Positions 1 through 10,400 of a stretch of DNA of 22,969 nt are shown here, one piece after another. The notes beneath the pieces are model-generated. The model was not told the DNA's origin and did no database searches. It saw only the letters and a program-made list of their open reading frames with translations. Source of the DNA: Hypsibius dujardini (taxonomy: Eukaryota; Tardigrada; Eutardigrada; Parachela; Hypsibiidae); NCBI GenBank assembly GCA_001579985.1, contig LRSR01003537.1, positions 1-22,969 of the forward strand, read 5' to 3'. The position numbers were made by a program, and so were the translations under genes. Within the stretch, counting starts at the first letter, position 1. Each line of letters begins with the position of its first letter.

Positions 1-896
1 TGCACACAAGCTGTGCACACGTTCCACTCCAGTACAACTGTCCCTGTCTAACGCGAAAATACAGTAATATATGTTCCTTCGCGGAAAAAAATATTCGCCA
101 CCATGCATTCACCTACCACATTCAGGAATCTAGATACGGCAGACAAAAATACAGGTTGACCCATAGACCAGGGTCTAAAATAGCAAAAAACTAATGATCT
201 ACAACTCCCTGGGGTTAATTTCAGCAGTTTCGTCAACTGCTCACGAGTTATTCTTACGAATTATCATCATTAAAAACTAGGAATATAGATAATTAGGATA
301 ATTAGATGCTTTCCCCGTACGTTTTTCGCGTTATTTCAGCTCTGTAATAAAGATGCACATTTTTTTTTAAAGTATGCATTTTTTCTATTAATAGACACTA
401 TTTTAGGCCCTGCCATAGACGCCGAGACTAATAGTTTTTTCCGCAAAGCTTGTCGCCCGTACGGCGGCTCACGTAAACATTCTAGTATAATGTTACATGC
501 GAGTCATGTTGCATGGAGAGTTTAATGGAAGTCGGGAAGAAAGAACTCTTCGGTAGCCGTGAAGAAGAGAGATTGAAACAGTTGTGCCTCGTACAAGAGA
601 GAAAGCTTGGCCTTAAGTACGACGGGGAGCGGAGCTCCTCAAAGAACAAAACGGAACGTGCGTTCCCAGGGTTAGAGCCCAGAACAAAGGGACCGAAAAC
701 TGTGACTAAAAACATGATCACACCAGTGATCTCATATCAGTATTAGTAATGAAGTGAACTAGGTCGAAAGGAACGTGCGGAATGAGGACATGCCCGTGAC
801 AAGCTGTGCAAAAGTTCCAGATAAATTGGAATTGGAATGGACTCATCCACGATCCAACTCCAGGCGAGGCGGTTTACACTGGAGTTGGAAAATATA
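1..896. other. Upstream region without a recognisable gene
   Basis: No supported coding region is seen. Short open frames on both strands at about 482-746 overlap each other and show no family motif. A 21-nt stretch at 6-26 (ACAAGCTGTGCACACGTTCCA) recurs at 799-819 with two mismatches. A perfect 10-bp inverted repeat, CCAACTCCAG at 854-863 and CTGGAGTTGG at 879-888, lies just before the palindromic element at 897. The LEPROT promoter and 5' UTR probably lie between here and 1221, but no promoter motif can be fixed. Confidence 0.5.
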
Positions 897-1017
897 CTCG
901 CAGACAGAATGCTTAGCTAACTGAGTCAAGCTATTTAACTGGCGCACTGTATCACTTTCATGGACCGGCCGAGTAAAGTCGCCTGACTCGCTTGGCTATA
1001 CATTCTGTTCGTCTGCG
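897..1017. mobile_element. 121-bp TA-flanked foldback element (MITE-like)
   Basis: The element has imperfect inverted ends: CGCAGAC..CAGAATG on the left, matched by CATTCTG..GTCTGCG on the right. It is bordered by TA dinucleotides at 895-896 and 1018-1019, as expected of a Tc1/mariner-type target duplication. Its core, TAACTGAGTCAAGCTATTT, closely resembles TAACCGAGTTAAGCTATTT in the element at 7044-7164, which is also exactly 121 bp. There is no coding capacity, so it would be non-autonomous. It sits about 205 bp upstream of the LEPROT start codon. Confidence 0.6.
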
Positions 1018-1221
1018 TAGTGGTTAGGGGGGAGGCTATTGGGGCAGCAGGAGGCGTGGCCACCTCAGGCGCTTTGTTTACGTTTTTTACTTCCAAAAAA
1101 AGGCCTTCGCTTCAGTTCTTGTTCCGCCACCCTAAACGCGAGATTACCGACATTGTCCGCCGGATTTGCCAGGATTTCTCTGGCCTTGCCCCGCTGAGCC
1201 TGCACATCCTCCATTGCAACC

Positions 1222-2612
1222 ATGATCGGAATCAAAGGTAAGCAAAAAGAGTGAAATCGTTATCAGTTGAGACCTTGTTGAACTTTGATTAGAAGCTGTG
1301 ACATTTTCCTATCTCATCTCCCTATGGTTTACTCCGGTTGTTTATATCTCCAAACCGATTTGCCACGGTTTAGAGATCAAACCATGCAGGGGCAGGTCAA
1401 AAGTGTTTTCATTTTTCATGCCAGAAAGTTGGCAAGGCGTAAATTGAGAAATTTATTTTAAAGACGTCCCTGACAAGCATTGCACATTTTTTGTTTGGAA
1501 TTTGGAAATAAACCGTATTCTGCCTTCGTACACGTCTGCTGTTTCATCTCCGTTCTAATCATGGCCCAAATGTCTTTTGCAGCGTGAGTGGAATTGACAT
1601 CTCATCTCTACCGCAATGGAATGGATTGTGGGAGGAAAATGGAAAAAAAATTGTGTAGAGTGTAGACTAAAAGGGTGTTTGTGTTTTTGCTTTCCTTTGT
1701 AGGCTTGTCTGCCTGGCCTTCTGTGGGTCGATTGGGATGACGTTCCTATTTCTCGCGTGTGCTCTTCCGGGCTATGGGTACGTTATTACTCAGTTCACTT
1801 ACTATAATAATTTTTATTTTTTGGGCTTTTAAATTTACACAAGACTAGAGCAGCGTTGGTTGCTTGATTGATTGGTCAATGGATTTACCCTGGCGATTTA
1901 ATGTTGATCGATTGATTGATTGGTTCTGTCTAGTGACTGATCCAAAAGGTGTATTCGTTTCGGAATGATAGCGTGATATTCGTTGCTTGACTGATTAGTA
2001 TGTGGTATTCAGTTCTCATTCCGCACCTCTGCCTCTCGATATGTATACTGTTCATGAGGAAAGGTTTTTTTTTCTTCAGAAACTGGTATCCGTTCTTCGT
2101 CCTGTTCTTCTACGTCCTCGCACCCATTCCCCTTGCTGTGGCCAAGCGCTACACTGAAGGAACAGCTGGATCTTCGGCACCGCTAGATGTCGCCATATTC
2201 CTCGTAGCATGCCTGATGGTGTCGGCGTTTGGATTACCAATTATATTGGCCAGAGTTGAAGTGGTACGGCTCTTCGCTCAGGTTTTACTATGTTTCTGTC
2301 TATCTGCCTTATAGTTTGCGTATGTTTTAGTCTCGATCAAGATTCCTGTTTGTCTAGCTGTCTATCTGTCTGTCTGTTCGTTCGTCAGTCTGTCCGCCTG
2401 CCTGTCATGTCTCCCTTTCTGCCTGTGCTTGCTTACCTGTTTGTCTGATTGTCTATCTGTCTGGATGTGTCTTATTCCTTTGTCTGATGTGTTTGCAGAT
2501 TCAGTGGGGAGCTGCCGGATTAGTCATATCCGGCAATATTGTCATTTATCTCACCATGTTTGCTTACTTCATCATGTTCTCCAACGAAGACGTTGATTAC
2601 AGCATGTGGTAG
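1222..2612 (+). CDS. LEPROT: LEPROT/LEPROTL1 (Vps55 family) four-span endosomal membrane protein
   Basis: Exons are 1222-1237, 1583 (one nucleotide), 1703-1777, 2080-2263 and 2499-2612 (TAG), giving 129 aa against about 131 in vertebrates. The protein is almost entirely four hydrophobic segments. Family landmarks include MIGIKALV at the N terminus (MAGVKALV in human LEPROT), CGSIGMTFLFL, NWYPFFVLFFYVLAPIP, VSAFGLPIILARV, IQWGAAGLVISGN and a terminal tryptophan (SMW). LEPROT/Vps55 proteins act in late endosome-to-vacuole/lysosome sorting and lower surface display of leptin and growth-hormone receptors; this role is from family knowledge. Introns are GT..AG. Exon 1 ends in phase 1 and the exon at 1703 needs phase 2, so one base is missing unless the C at 1583, framed by TTTTGCAG and GTGAGT, is an exon. 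It then completes GCG (Ala), the residue conserved in this family. Intron 3 carries a (CTGT) tract. Confidence 0.94.
1583..1583 (+). other. LEPROT: Candidate single-nucleotide exon of LEPROT
   Basis: The C at 1583 follows TTTTGCAG and precedes GTGAGT, so both neighbouring sites are near-consensus. A branch-point-like CTAAT lies about 26 nt before the first acceptor, and ACTAA lies before the second acceptor at 1702. Introns would be 1238-1582 (345 nt) and 1584-1702 (119 nt). Joining AAA G + C + G CTT gives Lys-Ala-Leu, as in vertebrate LEPROT. A one-base assembly deletion is the main alternative. Confidence 0.7.
1858..1925. repeat. Degenerate (GATT)n tract in LEPROT intron 2
   Basis: TTGATTGATTGG and GATCGATTGATTGATTGG units occur within the intron 1778-2079. 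Similar short GATT tracts recur at about 7193-7210, 7660-7748, 8100-8130, 21249-21265, 21354-21373 and 22584-22600, always in introns or between genes. Confidence 0.7.
2344..2466. repeat. Degenerate (CTGT)n tract in LEPROT intron 3
   Basis: Imperfect CTGT/CTGC/CTAT units fill most of the 235-nt intron 2264-2498, ending about 30 nt before the acceptor TTTGCAG. Confidence 0.85.
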
Positions 2613-5600
2613 TCTGAGGACAATCTCTCTTGCACGCTCGCTCACCAGTGGCACCAAAAAACGAACCCGATCGGAGCGGCTTTTCAAGGTTCTCATGGTC
2701 TTCATTTTCTGTTTTCGTTTACCTTGTTTTTTCTTGTTCTCTCTTGCATTAGCTTTATGCATTCATCGGCTGCTGCTGCTGGCATTATTCTTTTGTTCAG
2801 CCACAGTATTACTCAACCATAAGTTGCATTCTTGTTTACTATTTTTTACCATTCTAAAATATATAGGCATCATTGATCTGATTCGTCTTGAATTTTCCAC
2901 AGATGATGGGATGACTGCTAGCAAAAAGGGCTCTTCGTTAAACTTTTGAGTTATCTCTCCAAAGGCCGTTTCTTACAAGGATAATTACGGGGAATCAGCT
3001 CCGCCCGCTGCGAGTTACTACAGACTGATTGGCAAACAGGCGGCAAACAGACAGTCAGTCAAGTCAGACAGGCGGACGGACAGACAGAAAGACAGGTAGT
3101 CGAATAACTTGACTGACTGTCTGTCTGACTGACTTGAGTCAAGTCAATTCGACAGAGAAGATTTGATAAGTAAGCGTAAGTAAGCTGACAATAAGAACAC
3201 TAAATGCTCCAGGTTCAAAATTGGTGCATCCGGGCGAACCGTCAGTGACAAATTCACCCGCAGCCCACTTAACCACCCTACGAAACCTACTTTAAGGATG
3301 AGAAAAAGGCAGAAACTATTCATGCATGCAAACAACCGGAAGGAGCAGTAGAAGGGAGGACGTGCGGACCGGACGGACGGCGTAATTGCCTCGGCTAGCC
3401 TCCTTATGTCGCCCACAAGATATCCCCTTAACGGCCGCGGCCTGTCAAGTGAGCAGGAAAACATCCAATCTTAACTTCCAAAGGGGAAGACCAGCGCAAG
3501 GGGACAAAGTGGTAACCGGGTTATGGCCTCCTTGAATATGCCCACACAGGAGCTGTGTACAGATCAGGGGCCGCGGTCTCCGTTCTCTCCAAATAAGACA
3601 GTGCTGTATGTTTTGAAAGACAGGCAGGCAGGCAGGCCGACACTCATGTTTAGAAAAGTAGCAAACTCAATCAAGCGACCGCGCAGTTCCCGATTGAGAA
3701 GATAGCGGACAGGGTCCCCCGTTCCCGAATCTATGTGGGTGTGTATCGATCACATCGTCTTTAATTTCTTTTCCCTCGAGTATCTGTGGATGGTTGGTGA
3801 GGCTCCATCCCTGGGGGTGATTGAGAGAGCTGAGTCAGCAAATGGAAAAATTCGGATGGAGCTTGGCAATTCCTTGGCATCGTTGCGGCTTTTATATTGA
3901 GGCGAGAATGGGAGGATTTTCTTCCGGTTGATAGAGATGATAGGACGCCCGGAGATAGCGGTCGGGGTACGTGGGATGGAAATTGATGAGCCAGCGTTGT
4001 GGATGCGAGCTGCATGCATAGTCTGCCGGACAGTTGATGAGGATGAGAAGGGCGAGTATGAGACCAACCCTACAGTGTATACTGTAGTACTGCACCGGAG
4101 AACCGGGGAATCTCTCGTGCAAGAAGATAAGGAGATAGAGGCCACGGATCAAAGCACACGGAAGCTAGCCTATCTTTTAGATCTCCTAAAGACGACGACA
4201 ACGAAATTGCAGGGTTTCAATGTTTCACTGTTTCTGATCTTTTACTCCTACATGAACTCCTTAAATTGGCGCATGCGAGAGTTAAAGCTAAGTTGATCTC
4301 TTTCGTCCACTTGTTCAACTGCATTCTGGACTTTTGTTGTATTATTGCTAAAAATGTTGCGGAGTCGATATTCCGTCCTAGGCCTTCCAGTTTGAATCAT
4401 TTGTTCTGTCGTAAGTAATGACCGTAACTGTTACTTCGGTAAATACGACTTTTTAGTCATCTTCAAGCAGTTTTTTTCGCTTGGACTTTTCCAATCAATG
4501 TGCTTTGGATACATGGATGGCAGATCGCTTACCCGCGTCGTTCGGACGGCATAGAGTGTGAATTGGACGCGGCAAAAACTGTGGGATAAGAAAGGTACGT
4601 GTGAGTGCAGACTGGGCGTTGCCTCTTTCGGTTGAATACTCTTTGTATTTTATGTGGGTGGATACGTGCGTTTCATATACAGCACATGATCGCATACATA
4701 AATGATGTAGTAGTTGCTTTAAAAAGTAAAATTAATAACATTACAATCAGACTAATGGACTAATTTAAAGGAACAAATTTAAAGGAATAAATAAATCGAA
4801 TTAAAACTTCTTTCGTAAGCTTCTGTTATTTGTCAAAGATCACGGGGTCTATCCTATTAGAATAAGTCTTGCATTTTAAGTTAAATGTTTTGACCTTGTA
4901 TTTAACAACGAACTAGATGGTAGACATGAGTTTTTAAATAATTAAAAAACCATGCAATGTCGATGAGCCAAAAAATATCTTTTCAATCAAGTATAATATA
5001 AATACTGTACTCTTCTTATTAATTAAGGGAAAGCGCCGTTGGAGTGTGGCGATCGTCTAGGACCATCCCCACTCGTCGAAAGCCGCCAACGAATTTAAAC
5101 TCTGCACGTTGAATTTTGTTTTACAGTTACCGATTCTGAAAGTTTGGTGGGAAAAAAAGTTCGAATTTCAATTAATAATTAATTACTAAGAGCTTTTTGT
5201 AATCAGTCAGCTAATAGTATTAAGACCAACGCAGCTAGTAAAAGATCTTTCACCATATGTTGCGGCTTCTTGGCAGTGTGTCTTGGAAGAATAAGCGCGG
5301 GAAAGGAAAAACGATTATCGCAAAGAGCGCAGCAGTGCAGGCGCACAAACTAAATCAATAATCCGCCCCGCACTTTCTTTCTAATCAATAATAATAAAGC
5401 CAATGCCTACGTAAACTGTGCAGGCATCCCCACACACACAGGCAATCAATCATATTTACGGTTTGACCTAATTGTTTCCGACGTTCTCTTCTCACTATAT
5501 ACAAAGTCTTACATCGTAGTTCTAAAACGCTTGGAGAAAAAGCAATTGAACTACCCATGTAAACAATCTATCACTTTCCGTTTTAGGCAAAAGGTCTCTT

Positions 5601-5633
5601 GAAAAAAACATTTCTTCTGATTTCCTGAGCATC
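2613..5633. other. Gene-poor region between LEPROT and the orphan gene
   Basis: No recognised gene. The LEPROT 3' UTR must begin at 2613, but no clear AATAAA was found. A tetranucleotide tract lies at about 3030-3140. Overlapping open frames on both strands at 3750-4296, the longest being a 122-codon plus-strand frame from 3928, show no known motif and cannot be called genes. 4700-5250 is AT-rich. A 33-codon frame starts at 5258 (MLRLLGSVSWKNKRGKG...) but is too short to support. Confidence 0.5.
3030..3140. repeat. Mixed CAGA/CAGT then CTGT/CTGA tetranucleotide tract
   Basis: The tract switches orientation: CAGACAGTCAGTC and GACAGACAG units on the left are followed by GACTGACTGTCTGTCTGACTGACTTG on the right in effect, so the two halves are complementary and could fold into a hairpin. 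Confidence 0.75.
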
Positions 5634-6182
5634 ATGGTGCAGCTCTTTTATTACGAGCAACGCGGGAAAAATTGTCGGAAAATTTTAAACTACAAAAACG
5701 GACGACGGCCGAGCAAGATCTTCCTCTATCCCGACGAGAGTTATGTGAAGAGCGGATTGAACCGGCACTGGATCCTGAAGACGACGTGGTGGAGTAGGAA
5801 TCACTGCCGGATCATCGAAGTGATCGCCGGGGTGGCGCGACGGGAGACAAAGGGCCGCATCTTCAACCACGCCCCTTCCGGTGTGATGTTCATCCAGGGC
5901 CGGTTTAAGGCCGGAGACGACGACGACGGGGAAACGCCGGATTTTTGTATGAAACTAACGTCGGAGATTTCCGCGGAGGACTTCCGGGCGGGATATTCTA
6001 TGACCGGTATAAATATTTTTTCTTCATCACAAAAAGGAAGCATACCATATACGGTTTTTTAATTTACCGTATAAAAATGTTGATGTTTTGTTGCTGCAGG
6101 GATTTTGGAACAGGGCAACTTTGATGAAGCGAGGTCATCGTTGACGCATTACGCGATGATTAAGCGACATGACATGTTGTAA
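5634..6182 (+). CDS. Orphan two-exon gene, protein of unknown function (151 aa)
   Basis: Exon 1 is 5634-6006 (phase 1, donor GTATAA) and exon 2 is 6100-6182 (acceptor TTGCTGCAG, stop TAA at 6180). The protein is basic, with an aromatic N-terminal half (QLFYYEQRGK, KTTWWSRNHCR), a GRIFNHAPSGVMFIQGRF segment, an acidic run DDDDGE, and a helical-looking C terminus. No signal peptide or membrane span is seen. I do not recognise the family. The clean open frame over 373 nt and its in-frame continuation through a consensus intron are the only support. The frame stays open upstream of the ATG to a possible acceptor, CCGTTTTAG, at about 5585, so the true start could be in an earlier exon. The 93-nt intron contains TATACGGT..ACCGTATA, a small hairpin. 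Confidence 0.55.
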
Positions 6183-6418
6183 TACTACTCTATATGCATA
6201 CAAATTTGTGATTACTGCATTGGCAAATAGCAGTTTTTATAACACCTTTGTACGGCTTAGAAACAGTGTCTTTGTGACAATTTTATGTTCGGAAAGAAAA
6301 GCGAATGTCTGTTTAATAATTAGCCCAGCTGTAGGCCTGACTTGGCGCCTAAATTACTCCATCGGGCTTCGGCCAGGGCTGGTCTATCTACGATCTACTT
6401 GTACTTACATACACAGTA

Positions 6419-6541
6419 GAGTTTTCGCAAACGGTATATCTCACGGTATAGCCGTACAGTATAGAAAACTCTCTCTGACCCCAGTTCATTTTTCTATACT
6501 GTACCGCTATACCGTGCGATATACCGTTTGCGAAAACTCTC
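6419..6541. mobile_element. 123-bp near-perfect foldback element (MITE-like)
   Basis: Arms of about 50 bp pair nearly perfectly. The left arm reads GAGTTTTCGCAAACGGTATA..., and the reverse complement of the right arm reads the same apart from two substitutions and a 2-nt end offset. The loop is about 25 nt. TA dinucleotides flank it at 6417-6418 and 6542-6543. It has no coding capacity and differs in sequence from the 121-bp family at 897 and 7044. Transcribed, it would form a long hairpin. Confidence 0.65.
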
Positions 6542-7043
6542 TAGTAATGTACCTAGATTGCCCGGAATATGTATAACTGGTGAGAGTGTTAAATTACCAT
6601 TGTAAAGTACAGTGCAGTGCATGGTCGTTTTGTGTGTTCCTACAAATTCCTACAGAGCCATATATACAGGAATTCAGTGGGATGCGGAGCGTCAAGTACG
6701 TAATAGATCAACGTTTGACTTTCGCGAAACTGTGCCGACAGTATATGCAGGAGAATGAAATAACGTTGGTCTGTCTGTCTGTCCAGTGCATGTCTCTGCC
6801 TGTCTCTCTGGCTGTCTAGCTGTTGCCGTTTGTGCACCAGGTGCTTATTAGGTAATAATAATAATGATAATGGTGATAATTAATAATAATGAATATACAG
6901 TAATCAATGCCCTTAATTCCAGTTGCCAACACTAGTACGTAGAAGGGATTATACGTAGATTCATTACACTAGATTCTTCATGTACTCTACAACGAACGGG
7001 GCACTAAAAGTCGCCCGACAATCATAGCCACTCTCCTTAAGTA

Positions 7044-7164
7044 CACACGTAGGAAAATCTTGCGTTAACCGAGTTAAGCTATTTCACTCGAGCTGTGGAT
7101 AAAGTCATACCGTAAACGAGTTACATGGCTTAACTCGGTTAGGCTAAGGTTTTTGCCACGTGTG
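7044..7164. mobile_element. 121-bp TA-flanked foldback element (MITE-like), second copy
   Basis: Ends are CACACGT and ACGTGTG, bordered by TA at 7042-7043 and 7165-7166. Inner arms TTAACCGAGTTAAGC and GCTTAACTCGGTTA are inverted. Its length and its core TAACCGAGTTAAGCTATTT relate it to the element at 897-1017, with divergent outer ends. It lies about 250 bp upstream of the EFL1 start codon. Confidence 0.65.
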
Positions 7165-7414
7165 TATTGGTATTCGTTGTATGAAATGCAATCAATTGAT
7201 TGATTGATTGGTGAATTTAGGGATTTCGCAACTCATGGATATTTATTGTCCGTCATCTCGGTGACGGCGAGAGGGTGAATAACTTGCGAGTACCGTATTC
7301 GTATTTTTTATTGCTAATAATTTTAATATATGCTAAATAAAAAAATCTGTTTATCCGTACGTCTGATTTCAAACCTTTTACGTGGTTAAAGCGTCACGCC
7401 ATTAAATCGTCACA

Positions 7415-10400
7415 ATGCGAACACTGTCCGCAGAGGAACTTGTGGTTCTCCGCCGAAATGCCCATCGTCTACGCAACATCTGCATCCTCGCTCATGTCGA
7501 TCATGGTAAGTAGCCTTGTCCGTAACGCCCACCACAGTGGCATCCGGCCACACTGCTGTTAACATCATTAAAATTTGCCTCAAAAATCGCCATAAATAAT
7601 CCATTCGAGAAGCTGTTGCTTAATTGATCGATCGATTCTGTTTGAAAAAAAATTATTTGTATTGCTGAAGTTGTCGGTTGATTGAACGATTGTCTACTTC
7701 ATATTAAATACAAAATAATGGATGATTTTCGGTTGATTGATTGATCGATGTATTTGGTTATTTTCCAGGGAAAACTAGCCTGGCCGACTCGTTGGTAGCG
7801 TCTAACGGCATCATCTCCCAGCGGATGGCCGGTCGACTGCGCTACATGGACAGTCGACCGGATGAGCAGGAGCGCGGCATCACCATGAAGTCCAGCGCCA
7901 TCGCACTGCATCATACAATCGACACCGGGGAGAATTACCTCATTAATTTGATTGATTCGCCAGGACATGTGGACTTTTCGGGAGAAGTGTCCACGGCCGT
8001 GAGGATTTGTGACGGCGCAGTCGTGGTGGTGGACGTGGTGGAGGGATGTGCGCCGCAGACGGTTCAGGTTAGAACACAGTTACACGGTGGGCAGCTTGGT
8101 TAATTGGTTGATTGATTGATTCTACTCAATGTGGATCATTTTTATTTCTACAGCTCCTTTGTATCCAAAATTTAGCCTTTAATCGATTGTGCCTCAGACC
8201 AAATGCTTTCGAACATTATTTCGGGGAGCTTTGGATGAATAAACTGGAACTGACCTGACTTGCCAAGTTCGTACAGCACTCACCAGGCTCCTTGATTGAT
8301 GTTTTGGTTGTGTGGCTGACTTGTAGGTTCTCCGACAGGCATGGCTGGAAAACATCAGACCGATCCTGATAATAAACAAGATCGACCGACTCATTCTAGA
8401 AAAGAAGATGACACCGCTAGAAGCTTATGCCAGAATTCGACTCGTTCTGGAGCAGATTAACGCCGTAATGGGCTCCCTCTTTGCCACCGAAACGATGTTG
8501 AAGCACAGCTTGAAGCGCGACTTGAAACCAAAAGGTTTAGACAGTTTTGAGTTTTTTGTTGATCGTCTGTCTGTCTATTTGTTTGCCTGCCTATCGTACT
8601 GTCTGTCTTTCTGTCTGTTTGTCTGTGTGTCTCTCTCTGTCTGCTTGTCTGTCTGCTTGTATGACTGCCTGTCGGCCTGTCTGTCCGTCGTCTATCTGCT
8701 TGTCCGTCCACCCGTCTGTCTCATCTTTTTATCTTTCTGTCTGTCCATCAGTTTTTTTGCCTGTCTGTCTACCTGCTTGTGTTCCGATCTTTGTGTCTGC
8801 CAGTTTGTCGGTCTTTAAGTCTGCCTGTCTGCCACTTGCAAACTTACTTGTTGCCTTGTTATCTCCGAACTAAACTTTGCCATGACTATATATTTAGCAG
8901 ACGAAGAGGAGACAGGAAGTTACGATTGGGATGCCGGATTAGACGATGCGGACGACTCCACGTTATACTTCCAACCCGAGGCTGGTAACGTCATTTTTGC
9001 CAGCGCCTTGGACGGATGGGGCTTCACCATTGAACACTTTGCTGAAATTTATTCTCGGAAACTGGGAGTGAGTCGAAGCGTGTTGAGGAAGACGCTGTGG
9101 GGAGACTTTTATTTGAACGTGAAGGAGAAGAAGGTGATGCGTGGTGCGCTCGCCAAGGGCAAACGACCACTTTTTGTGCAGTTTGTCTTGGAAAACATCT
9201 GGCAGGTCTACGATGCCGTCATCAACAAGATGGACAAGGATCTGACGTTCAAGATCACCGAGGCGCTTGGCTTGAAGATTCATGCGAGGGAGACGAAACA
9301 GGCAGATCCAAAACTGCATTTGTTTGCAATTTGCTCGCAGTGGCTCCCATTAGGTGAGATTCTTGTGGGAGAGACAGACGTGAAGATAGGCAGATGGACG
9401 TACGGTGAGACGGACAGACAGATAAACAAACAGACAGACAAACTGGCAGGCAGGCAGGTAGACAGATAGATAATAGATGATAGACTGGCTGACTGTTTGA
9501 TTTGTTTATCGATTTCAGGCAAAGCGGTGTTGGACGTTGTCTGTGATAAACTGCCCGGTCCTTCCAGCCTGAGTGCTGAACGTGTAGAGAGCCTTATTTC
9601 CAACCAACTGCAATTCGACACACTTCCTCTGGAAACTCAGAAGCTAAAAGACGCCTTCTTGGCATGCTCTCCCGATGCCTCAGCCGCAACCATCGTATTC
9701 GTATCGAAAATGTTCGCAGTCGATCCCAGCAACATCAGCCGCCAGGTGGACAGACAGCGTTGTTGTTATTTAAATTACTGAGGAGCAAACTGTTTTTATG
9801 TTTCTGATGTATATTAAATAGTAAAAATTCGAGGTATATTAAATATTTGTTTTATTTTCAGGTGTCGCCCCGGGTCGTCGGTCAAGCCTTGACCATGGAG
9901 GAGATTACGGCACGTCGAGAGCAAGTTCGCCTGATTACGGCCGCTAAAAAAGACGGCGAACTGGATGGGGAAGGGGTTGAAGAAATGAAGCCGAAGGAAG
10001 TACTTAAGCCGGTGGTGGAGTCGATTTTTGTGGGATTTGCAAGGATATTCAGCGGTACGCTGAAGGAGGGCGATGAGCTGTTTGTTCTCGGTCCAAAGCA
10101 TAAACCGGAAGTGGCGTTGGAATTGGCCAGGCAGAGCAGCGTGGAGTTGCCGCCGCATGTGACCAGAGCGACGGTGGGTGCAATCTACACCATGATGGGC
10201 CGGGAGCTGGAGAAGGTCAGCGAGGCCGCTGCTGGAAATGTTGTTGGTTCGTCTGAGTCTTTTAAATTGAATCACCAGAGACATACTATTTTTCAAAATA
10301 TTTTACGCTCATGACGGATTCGAACGTGTTTTATTGAAATGTGTCTTAGCTGCTATTTACACGCAGAAAAACCCATCAACAGCAGCAGCAGATTATATTT

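Larger units (their letters stand above)
6183..7414. other. Intergenic region with two foldback elements before EFL1
   Basis: No supported gene. An open frame at 6169-6576 runs straight through the palindrome at 6419-6541 and is considered accidental. Besides the two foldback elements listed separately, there is a short CTGT run near 6769-6820, an AT-rich run with TAATAATAATAATGATAA near 6852, and a GATT run near 7193. The EFL1 promoter should lie at the right end, but no core motif is clear. Confidence 0.5.

Noticed and set aside
482-746. Overlapping frames of about 78 codons on both strands
   Set aside because: Short, mutually overlapping and without motifs.
1020-1241. 73-codon frame overlapping the LEPROT start
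   Set aside because: It is in a different frame from MIGIK and probably lies in the LEPROT 5' UTR or promoter.
3750-4296. Overlapping open frames on both strands, the longest 131 codons
   Set aside because: No family motif, no convincing splice structure, and frames overlap on both strands.
6169-6576. 135-codon plus-strand frame
   Set aside because: It reads straight through the palindromic element at 6419-6541, so it is accidental.
8408-8873. Open frames encoding Cys-Leu-Ser-Val-rich proteins (also near 12129-12602, 14422-14763 and 20142-20324)
   Set aside because: They are translations of CTGT tetranucleotide repeats inside introns, not proteins.
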